Assembly: GCA_937891875.1 (NCBI GenBank)
Contig: CALATR010000108.1
Coordinates: 1 to 9,522 of the forward strand
DNA from: an uncultured Pseudomonadota bacterium
Lineage (GTDB): Bacteria; Myxococcota_A; UBA796; GCA-2862545
Direction: 5' to 3'
Length of the DNA stretch: 9,522 nt
Part shown: positions 1-5,149 of the stretch, in pieces
How the letters are laid out: every line of letters starts with the position of its first letter
How positions within the stretch are numbered: position 1 is the first letter of the stretch
Translations under genes and position numbers: made by a program
Notes under the pieces: model-generated
Database searches by the model: none
What the model was told of the DNA's origin: nothing
Seen by the model: only the letters and a program-made list of their open reading frames with translations

Positions 1-198
1 GAGGTCATCTGCCGCACCCGGATCTTCATCGACGCCGAGGGTCGCCCGACCGACGTGCAGGTGTCGAGCTGCCCGCGGGTCTTCCACGCTTCCGCGCGAG
101 AAGCGCTGTTTGCATGGCGGTTCTACCCGGCTCGTACAGCGGGCCGTAAGGTCCCGGCCACGTTCTCGTTGTCCATCCGGTACCGCCTGCGGGAGTAG
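1..198 (+). CDS. TonB-like energy transducer, C-terminal domain only (5' end outside window)
   Basis: The window opens inside an open frame of 65 codons ending at TAG 196-198. The peptide is a TonB C-terminal domain: an Ile-Phe-Ile-Asp strand, a Gly-x-Pro turn, a Cys-Pro-x-Val-Phe-His segment, and the helix ending in Trp-Arg-Phe-Tyr-Pro that leads into the last strand. It aligns without gaps to the last 65 residues of the next gene (about 42 identical by eye), including both cysteines, so the two are tandem paralogues. In the TonB family this domain sits in the periplasm and contacts outer-membrane transporters, passing on energy from an ExbB/ExbD motor. The N-terminal membrane anchor and linker are outside the window, so its full architecture is unknown. 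It could equally belong to a longer TonB-like or AgmX-like protein. Family assignment is firm; the exact partner is not. Confidence 0.85.
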   Translation, partial: EVICRTRIFIDAEGRPTDVQVSSCPRVFHASAREALFAWRFYPARTAGRKVPATFSLSIRYRLRE

Positions 199-202
199 GG
201 TC

Positions 203-227
203 GGGCGGCACCGGACCTGATCCGCCC
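203..227 (+). terminator. Possible GC hairpin just after the first TonB-like gene
   Basis: A perfect 6-bp GC stem (203-208 GGGCGG with 222-227 CCGCCC, 13-base loop) lies 5 bases after the stop codon. There is no T-tract, so it would be at best an atypical terminator or a 3'-end stabiliser. In DNA this GC-rich such stems arise by chance. The remainder of the roughly 200-base gap to the next gene shows nothing else I can support. Confidence 0.2.
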
Positions 228-358
228 CGCACCTGCCACGTCGACCGGACGTGACGGTTCTGCGGGAACCCGGAGCCCCAGGGGATCCACCAACGCTCTT
301 GCAACGAATTCAATGCGGCTGGACCTACACCGGACTACCCTCGCGCGGGCCAGATGGC

Positions 359-380
359 CCGGTCTGGGATAGCAGACCGG
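359..380 (+). other. Perfect inverted repeat in the tonB leader
   Basis: CCGGTCT at 359-365 and AGACCGG at 374-380 form a 7-bp perfect stem with an 8-base loop. It ends 9 bases before the Shine-Dalgarno-like GGAG at 390-393 of the downstream tonB gene. If that gene starts at GTG 399, the stem lies in the 5' leader and could affect translation or mRNA stability. It has no T-tract. Function is unknown. Confidence 0.35.
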
Positions 381-389
381 CCGCCTCCT

Positions 390-401
390 GGAGAGACCGT
401 G
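390..401 (+). promoter_or_regulatory. Ribosome binding site and GTG start of tonB
   Basis: GGAG (390-393) lies 5 bases before an in-frame GTG at 399. The same sequence style, CTGGAGAGA followed by a C-rich spacer, precedes exbB. The alternative in-frame ATG at 354 would add 15 residues that look like leader sequence, would place the 359-380 inverted repeat inside the gene, and has no clear ribosome binding site. GTG 399 is therefore preferred. Confidence 0.7.
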
Positions 402-1175
402 TTCGACAACGTCGGCCGCAGCACAGACGAAGAAGCGACCCTGCGCTCGTTCATCGCGCTCGGGATCGTCGGTGCCTTCGTGGCGTTCGTCTGGGTGTGC
501 ATCGTGGTCTATGGCCTGCTGATGGCCATCCTGTTCGTCTCCGAAGAGGTCATGGGCATCGAGATCGATGAGGACCAGCTCGTCGACCTGATCCTGGAGG
601 AAGAGGAGCCCGAGCTCGAGGCACCCCCTCCGCCCCCGCCTCCCCCGCCGCCCCCCGCCGCGGCCCAGGAAGACGAGGAGGACGAGGAGGAAGAAGAGGA
701 CGTCCAGGACACGCCCGACGAGATGGTCGAAGAAGTCGCCGAGCTCGAGAAGCCCCCCGAGGAGGAGCTCAAGAACGCCAAGCAGCCCAAGGGTGAAGTG
801 GGCGGCGTGGAGGGCGGCGTCGAAGGCGGCGTCGTCGGCGGCGTGCAGGGCGGCGTCGAAGGCGGCGAGCTGGGCGGAAGGCTCGGCGGCGCCAAGGCCT
901 TCCACCACTCCGAGGTCACCGTCCGCCGCCGGGTCACCCCGCGCTACCCGGACGAGGCGAAGTCGATGAACCTGGGCGACGTCTCCTGCCGCGTCCGCAT
1001 CTTCATCGACGAGACGGGCAAGCCGTACGACGTGCAGTTCATGGCCTGCCCCAAGGTCTTCCATGCCTCCGCCAAGGAGGCGCTGTTCAACTGGCGCTGG
1101 TACCCCGCCAAGAGCGACGGCCAGAAGGTCAAGGCGACCTTCCCCCTGGTCATCCGCTACAAGCTTCGCAACTGA
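399..1175 (+). CDS. tonB: TonB-like energy transducer with acidic, polyproline and GGVx-repeat linker
   Basis: A 258-residue protein from GTG 399. TonB proteins span the periplasm and pass proton-motive force from ExbB/ExbD to outer-membrane receptors. Visible parts: a short cytoplasmic N-terminus; one long hydrophobic segment at about 18-47; an acidic stretch; eleven consecutive prolines at 76-86; a dense Glu/Asp run at 91-101; a glycine-rich GGVE-type repeat at 135-164; and a TonB C-terminal domain at about 170-258. The domain has a Thr-Pro-Arg-Tyr-Pro entry, the Ile-Phe-Ile-Asp strand, and Cys197 and Cys217, which may form a disulfide. The acidic linker differs from the Pro/Lys/Glu-rich linker of enterobacterial TonB. 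The gene lies 73 bases before exbB and follows a paralogous TonB fragment, so it is probably the first gene of the exbB-exbD-exbD group. The outer-membrane partner is not encoded here. Confidence 0.87.
   Translation: MFDNVGRSTDEEATLRSFIALGIVGAFVAFVWVCIVVYGLLMAILFVSEEVMGIEIDEDQLVDLILEEEEPELEAPPPPPPPPPPPAAAQEDEEDEEEEEDVQDTPDEMVEEVAELEKPPEEELKNAKQPKGEVGGVEGGVEGGVVGGVQGGVEGGELGGRLGGAKAFHHSEVTVRRRVTPRYPDEAKSMNLGDVSCRVRIFIDETGKPYDVQFMACPKVFHASAKEALFNWRWYPAKSDGQKVKATFPLVIRYKLRN
801..890 (+). repeat. In-gene tandem GGVx repeat of tonB
   Basis: Imperfect 12-base units encode about seven Gly-Gly-x-x tetrapeptides, mostly GGVE or GGVQ (TonB residues 135-164). The unit GGCGGCGTCGAAGGCGGC occurs twice. 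It forms a flexible linker between the Glu/Lys-rich region and the TonB domain. Copy number may vary between strains by slippage; that is inference. Confidence 0.75.
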
Positions 1176-1185
1176 GCCCAGCCAC

Positions 1186-1225
1186 CCGGGGCGCCGCGGA
1201 ACGCACCGCCGGCGCCTCGCCCCGG
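1186..1225 (+). other. Possible stem between tonB and exbB
   Basis: CCGGGGCG (1186-1193) pairs perfectly with CGCCCCGG (1218-1225) across a 24-base GC-rich loop within the 73-base gap. There is no T-tract. It may adjust expression between tonB and exbB or may be a chance GC palindrome. Confidence 0.22.
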
Positions 1226-1248
1226 TTCCGTCCCTGGAGAGAGTCCCC

Positions 1249-2037
1249 ATGATCTGGCTTCTGCTTCACGATGTCGCCCACGCTGCCGAAGAGGCGGCCG
1301 ACTTCTCGCTGCTCGGCATCTGGAACCACTCCGGTCTGATCGCGCGCATCGTCATCGTGACGCTGATCATCATGTTCTTCGGCACCTGCATCGTCAGCGT
1401 GGAGCGGATCATCGCCTTCATGCGGTCCCGCGGGCACTCGGTCAAGGTCGCCCTCGCGGTGGTCAAGCCGATGCAGGCGTACGACGTGCAGGGTGCCCTC
1501 GCCGTCGTCAAGCGGGACGACTTCCGCGCCGGCCACCTCACCTCGCTGCTGCGCGCCGGCCTCGCCGAGATCGCCGAGCGCCCGAACGCGACCGGCATCC
1601 ACAACGCCGAGCGGGCCATCGACAAGAAGGTGGGCGAGCAGATCGCCAAGCTCAAGCGCTGGTTCGGCATCATGGCGTCCGTCGGCTCGACCGCGCCGTT
1701 CGTCGGTCTGGCTGGCACGACCATGGGCGTCATCAACGCCTTCCAGGGCATGGCCAGCAGCGAGGGTGCGGGTCTCGCCGGCATCTCCGCCGGTATCTCC
1801 GAGGCGCTCATCACCACCTTCATCGGCATCGTCGTCGCCATCTGGGGCGTCTGGTGCTTCAACTTCTTCAACGGCTGGGTGGAGAAGGTCACGGACGAGC
1901 TCATCACCGCTCGCGCCGACTTCCTGAACTGGGCCGAGAAGCTGGTCGCTGACGGCGGTGTGTCGCCCTACGGCGCGGACGAGCCGGCCACCGAAGATGC
2001 CGCTCCGATGGATCCTGCGCCCGTCGCTGGAAAGTAG
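1249..2037 (+). CDS. exbB: ExbB/TolQ/MotA-family proton channel subunit
   Basis: A 262-residue inner-membrane protein. With ExbD it forms a proton-driven motor that energises TonB-type proteins. Three membrane segments are visible at about 29-58, 139-165 and 178-207, with a large cytoplasmic loop between the first two. The family signature residues are present: Thr157 in the GLAGTTMG segment, and Glu185 and Thr190 in the ISEALITT segment. By alignment these match E. coli ExbB Thr148, Glu176 and Thr181, which line the proton path. The C-terminal 30 residues are acidic and Ala/Pro-rich. ATG 1249 follows GGAGAGAG (1236-1243). The stop lies 21 bases before exbD, consistent with an operon. It could instead be a TolQ-like or gliding-motor channel subunit, since the sequence alone does not separate these. 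Confidence 0.92.
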   Translation: MIWLLLHDVAHAAEEAADFSLLGIWNHSGLIARIVIVTLIIMFFGTCIVSVERIIAFMRSRGHSVKVALAVVKPMQAYDVQGALAVVKRDDFRAGHLTSLLRAGLAEIAERPNATGIHNAERAIDKKVGEQIAKLKRWFGIMASVGSTAPFVGLAGTTMGVINAFQGMASSEGAGLAGISAGISEALITTFIGIVVAIWGVWCFNFFNGWVEKVTDELITARADFLNWAEKLVADGGVSPYGADEPATEDAAPMDPAPVAGK

Positions 2038-2058
2038 AACGCCCTCCCGGAGACCCTC

Positions 2059-2514
2059 ATGGGTGCCAAGCTCGGGGGTGGCGGCGGCCTGATGGCCGAC
2101 ATCAACGTCACCCCGCTCATCGATGTCGTCCTGGTCCTGCTCGTCGTGTTCATGGTCATCACGCCCATGCTCGAGTCGGGCAAGAACGTGGACCTGCCTG
2201 TCTCGACCCAGGCGAGCGTGGTCAAGGACACCGGCCAGCACGTCGTGGTCAGCATCACCGCCGATGGGCGGTGGTGGGTGCAGAGCACCGAGGCCAACCC
2301 CGACACGCTGGTCGACCTCGTGTTCGTCGAGAAGAACATGCGGATGGACGCCCAGAAGGCGAACCCCGCCACCGCTGACCTGCCGCCCAAGGACCCGCCC
2401 GTGCTCGTCAAGGCCGACCGGAGCCTGAAGTACCGCAGCGTCCGGGAGCTGCTGGACGTGCTCGCCCGCGCGAACATCGTCCACGTGCAGGTCGCCACGG
2501 CCAAGGAGAGCTGA
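2059..2514 (+). CDS. exbD: ExbD/TolR-family biopolymer transport protein
   Basis: A 151-residue ExbD/TolR protein: a short glycine-rich cytoplasmic N-terminus (residues 6-10 all Gly), the family motif Asn-Val-Thr-Pro-Leu-Ile-Asp, a single transmembrane helix at about 20-38, and a periplasmic domain to the end. Asp22 in the helix matches the essential proton-carrying Asp25 of E. coli ExbD. A NVDLPVST strand after the helix also matches the family. The ribosome binding site GGAG (2049-2052) is 6 bases before the ATG. The stop overlaps the start region of a second exbD with a single intervening base, implying translational coupling. Its first ten residues are identical to those of the next gene, so the two ExbDs are duplicates that may form a heteromeric pair inside the ExbB ring, as has been proposed for systems with two ExbDs. 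Confidence 0.92.
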   Translation: MGAKLGGGGGLMADINVTPLIDVVLVLLVVFMVITPMLESGKNVDLPVSTQASVVKDTGQHVVVSITADGRWWVQSTEANPDTLVDLVFVEKNMRMDAQKANPATADLPPKDPPVLVKADRSLKYRSVRELLDVLARANIVHVQVATAKES

Positions 2515-2515
2515 G

Positions 2516-3391
2516 ATGGGTGCGAAGCTCGGCGGAGGCGGAGGCGGGTTCAACGAGATCAACATGACCCCGTTGATCGACATCGTGCTGGTCGTCCTCA
2601 TCATCATGATGGTCAGCATCCCGATCCAGGTGAACCGGCTCGGGGTCAAGGTCCCCAACCCCGAGGCGGAGGCTCCCCCGACCCCGCCGGAGCCCACCGA
2701 ACAGCTGGCTCTCGCCATCTACGACGACGGCCGCATCGCGCTGAACCGCAAGGTCCTGGTCCAGGACAGCTCCATCCTGCTCGACCCCAACGCCCCGGCG
2801 TCGGAGAAGGACGCGGCGCTGTTCTCGCTGGGGGCGGAGCTGACCCAGCGGCTCAAGTCCGCCCGCAAGAAGAACGTGTTCATCGACGCCCATCCGGACG
2901 TCAACTTCGGCATCGTCGTGGACATGATGGACCTGGCCCGCGAGTCCGGCGCGTCCAACGACGGCGTACGCATGGCCCGGATGAAGGAAGAGGGGCCGCT
3001 CGCCCCGACCAGCGTCGGCACCGGCGTGCTCCCCCGCGGCGTCATGACCGGCACCCCCAGCGTGGTCGGCTCGATCACCCAGATCCAGGCGGATCGCCAG
3101 GTCAAACCCCTGGTTCCGAAGGTCCGCGCCTGCTACGATCAGGCCCTGCAGAAGGACCCGTCGCTGACCGGCCGCATCCTCCTGCGCATCGAGCTCCTGC
3201 ACGACGGTGAGGTCGTGAAGGCCGAGGTCGACCAGTCTTCCGTCGCCAGCGAGGAGCTCACCGCCTGCATCGACGCCCAGCTGGCGGAGCTCGAGTACTT
3301 CGAGCCCCTCAAGTGGCCCGAGGACGACGGCAAGGAAGCGTACAAGCACACCGCCGCCATCATCTACCCGCTGCTCTTCAGCCCGGGCTGA
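2516..3391 (+). CDS. ExbD/TolR protein fused to an AgmX/PglI-like C-terminal tail
   Basis: A 291-residue protein, about twice the usual ExbD length. Residues 1-150 are an ExbD: glycine-rich N-terminus, NMTPLID with Asp22 in the transmembrane helix (about 20-38), a Pro-rich hinge at 54-60, and the periplasmic fold ending near the ASNDG segment. After a linker at about 160-180, residues 185-291 form a second domain: a Gln/Val-rich start, Val-Arg-Ala-Cys-Tyr-Asp, a Leu-x-Gly-Arg strand, an HDGEVV turn, a Cys-Ile-Asp helix and a final strand. Cys206 and Cys251 sit where the AgmX/PglI C-terminal family of myxobacteria has its conserved cysteine pair. That family resembles the TonB C-terminal domain. 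The start follows AAGGAG (2503-2508) and is one base after the previous stop. I infer a motor subunit carrying its own periplasmic effector arm. Confidence 0.85.
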   Translation: MGAKLGGGGGGFNEINMTPLIDIVLVVLIIMMVSIPIQVNRLGVKVPNPEAEAPPTPPEPTEQLALAIYDDGRIALNRKVLVQDSSILLDPNAPASEKDAALFSLGAELTQRLKSARKKNVFIDAHPDVNFGIVVDMMDLARESGASNDGVRMARMKEEGPLAPTSVGTGVLPRGVMTGTPSVVGSITQIQADRQVKPLVPKVRACYDQALQKDPSLTGRILLRIELLHDGEVVKAEVDQSSVASEELTACIDAQLAELEYFEPLKWPEDDGKEAYKHTAAIIYPLLFSPG

Positions 3392-3395
3392 TCCC

Positions 3396-4253
3396 ATGAG
3401 CCACGACGCGCTGACCTCCTGGATGGAGGAGCGCCGGGACTGCGTGGACGACGCACTCGGCAAGCTCTTCCCGGACGCCTGGCCGCCCGCCTTCCGCGAG
3501 CCCCTGCGCTACCCGCTGTTCAGCGGGGGCAAGCGGGTCCGGCCGCTGCTGTGCATCGCTGCCTTCGAGGCCGTGGCTCCCGAGCCCATCGATCTGGGGC
3601 TCGTGCTGCCCGCCGCGGCGTCCCTGGAGCTGCTGCACACCTACTCCCTCGTGCACGACGACCTGCCGGCGATGGACGACGACGAAGAGCGTCGCGGCCG
3701 CCCCACCGTGCACGTCGCCTACGACGAGCCCACTGCCATCCTGGTCGGCGACGCCCTGCTCACCGAGGCCTTCGGCGTGCTGGCGCGGGCGCCCCTGACG
3801 GCGGAGGTCCGCATCGCGCTGGTCGCGCGGCTGTCCGCCGCGGGAGGCCACCTGGGCATGATCGGCGGGCAGGCCGCGGATGTGGGGCTGGGAGGCACGG
3901 TCGGTGACGTCGACACCCTCACCCGCCTGCATGCGGGCAAGACCGGCGCGCTGATCCAGGCCTCGGTCGCCATGGGCGGCATGGTCGCGGAGACCCGGCT
4001 CGAGTTCCAGGAGGCGCTCGAGGTCTACGGTCGCTCGGTCGGGCTCGCGTTCCAGCTCGCGGACGATGTGCTCGACGCGGACGAGGATGCCGGGGACGAC
4101 GGCCCCCCCTCGTACGTCAAGCTGCTTGGGATCGATGAGACCCGGCGTAGAGCCTGGAGTCTGGTGGAGGACGCCCTGTCCGCCATCCGCCCGCTCCCGC
4201 GCCCGGAGCGCCTCGAGCAGCTCGCGAAGTTCATCGTGGAGCGCGACGTCTGA
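3396..4253 (+). CDS. ispA: Short-chain polyprenyl (farnesyl-type) diphosphate synthase
   Basis: A 285-residue trans-prenyltransferase that condenses isopentenyl diphosphate with allylic diphosphates for quinone, undecaprenyl and carotenoid precursors. Motifs in order: GGKRVRP at 44-50 (IPP binding); the first Asp-rich motif DDLPAMD at 88-94, preceded by Tyr83 at position -5 as in bacterial farnesyl diphosphate synthases; GGQ at 157-159; Lys182-Thr183; and the second Asp-rich motif DDVLD at 223-227. After this motif the protein goes straight through an acidic loop to GPPSY and LLG. From memory, E. coli IspA has about 11 more residues here, with two Gly-Lys motifs; these are missing. The gene starts 4 bases after the exbD-fusion stop without a strong ribosome binding site, suggesting coupling. 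Product length (C15 rather than C20) is inferred from the motif only. Confidence 0.9.
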   Translation: MSHDALTSWMEERRDCVDDALGKLFPDAWPPAFREPLRYPLFSGGKRVRPLLCIAAFEAVAPEPIDLGLVLPAAASLELLHTYSLVHDDLPAMDDDEERRGRPTVHVAYDEPTAILVGDALLTEAFGVLARAPLTAEVRIALVARLSAAGGHLGMIGGQAADVGLGGTVGDVDTLTRLHAGKTGALIQASVAMGGMVAETRLEFQEALEVYGRSVGLAFQLADDVLDADEDAGDDGPPSYVKLLGIDETRRRAWSLVEDALSAIRPLPRPERLEQLAKFIVERDV

Positions 4254-4295
4254 GCCGCTCGGTCGCGGGGTCGTCCGACTCCGGGCCCGCACCCT

Positions 4296-4308
4296 GGAGC
4301 GACCCATC
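4296..4308 (+). promoter_or_regulatory. Ribosome binding site and ATC start of tlyA
   Basis: GGAG (4296-4299) is followed 6 bases later by ATC (4306), in the context CTGGAGCGACCC. The spacing matches the ATG/GTG genes in the window. No ATG, GTG or TTG exists in this frame between 4138 and the conserved N-terminus, so ATC is the best start. CTG 4294 overlaps the GGAG and is less likely. Confidence 0.6.
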
Positions 4309-5064
4309 GCCCGTCCCTCGCCGGTCCGACTCGACGTCCTGCTGGTCAAGCGCGGCCTGGCCCAGTCCCGCCAGCGCGCTCAGGAGCTGATCGAAGACGG
4401 CGCCGTGCTGGTCGACGGCATTCCCGCTCGCAAGGCCTCCACCCGGGTGCGCCCGGACCGCCCGATCACGCTGGCTCGCGAGGACTTCCCCTGGGTCGGT
4501 CGCGGCGCCCTCAAGCTGCTCGGTGCCCTCGACGGCCTCGACGTCGACCCGTCCGACGTCACCGCCGCCGACCTGGGCTCGTCCACGGGCGGGTTCACCC
4601 AGGTGCTGCTCGAGCGTGGCGCCCGCAAGGTCTACGCCATCGATGTGGGCAAGGGCCAGCTCGCCTGGTCGCTGCGCCAGGACGAGCGCGTCGTCGTCAT
4701 GGAGGGGACCAACGCCCGCCACCTCGACTCCCTGCCCGAGCCCATCGACTTCATCGTCGGCGACCTGTCCTTCATCGGCCTCGCCCTCATCCTGCCCACC
4801 GTGTGGACCCTGCTTCGGCCGGGCGGCCAGGCCGTCGTGCTGGTCAAGCCCCAGTTCGAGGCCGGCCGGGAGCACGTCGACGACCGGGGTCGGGTGTCGG
4901 ATCCAGACGCCCGGGCCGACGCGATCGAGCGCGTCACCACCTGCGCGCGCGACCTCGGCTTCACCGTGCTCGGCGGCCGCGACTGCGACGTGCCCGGCGC
5001 CCGCTCAGGCAACGTCGAGTACTTCCTCCACATCCAGCGTCCACCCGACGTTGTAGGCGACTGA
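4306..5064 (+). CDS. tlyA: TlyA-family rRNA (cytidine-2'-O)-methyltransferase, probable ATC start
   Basis: A 252-residue protein when read from ATC 4306. TlyA methylates ribose 2'-O of cytidines in 16S and 23S rRNA (shown for Mycobacterium TlyA) and was historically called a haemolysin. Domains: an S4 RNA-binding domain at about 8-65 (LDVLLVKRGLAQSR, then LIEDGAVLVDG), a Pro-Trp-Val linker, and an FtsJ-type Rossmann methyltransferase at about 66-245. The SAM motif is ADLGSSTGGF at 88-97. The catalytic tetrad is intact: Lys70, Asp153, Lys181 and Glu238, close to K69-D154-K182-E238 of M. tuberculosis TlyA. It lies 52 bases after ispA; in many bacteria dxs sits between these two genes, but it is absent here. 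The N-terminus is essentially the usual one of the family, which supports the start. Function is secure; the start codon is less so. Confidence 0.9.
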   Translation: MARPSPVRLDVLLVKRGLAQSRQRAQELIEDGAVLVDGIPARKASTRVRPDRPITLAREDFPWVGRGALKLLGALDGLDVDPSDVTAADLGSSTGGFTQVLLERGARKVYAIDVGKGQLAWSLRQDERVVVMEGTNARHLDSLPEPIDFIVGDLSFIGLALILPTVWTLLRPGGQAVVLVKPQFEAGREHVDDRGRVSDPDARADAIERVTTCARDLGFTVLGGRDCDVPGARSGNVEYFLHIQRPPDVVGD

Positions 5065-5149
5065 GCACCGCGGCTGCCCGAACGTGGTTCGACGCCCCCG
5101 CCGAGGCCCGCCTGGTCTGGTAAGCTGCGTCGGCCGAAGGAGACCCTAC

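Noticed and set aside
299..331. Possible promoter with TTGCAA at 299-304 before tonB
   Set aside because: No acceptable -10 hexamer at 16-18 bases spacing; GACCTA and TACACC are poor matches. The AT-richer patch is suggestive only.
354..398. Upstream ATG 354 as the tonB start
   Set aside because: No good ribosome binding site, adds Pro/Arg-rich residues, and includes the inverted repeat. GTG 399 has well-spaced GGAG.
1150..2718. 522-codon open frame on the minus strand across exbB and exbD
   Set aside because: His/Asp/Gly-rich low-complexity translation without any family motif, opposite clear ExbB and ExbD genes. GC-rich DNA gives few stop codons.
4066..4305. tlyA starting at ATG codons 4066, 4087 or 4135
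   Set aside because: These lie deep in the ispA gene and would add a long Ser/Arg-rich out-of-frame shadow unlike any TlyA.
5083..5126. Possible -10 element TAAGCT at 5121-5126 before the first lipoprotein
   Set aside because: Matches three -10 positions, but there is no recognisable -35 at proper spacing. A separate promoter is plausible but not supported. A 5-bp CGAAC/GTTCG stem at 5079-5091 has no T-tract.
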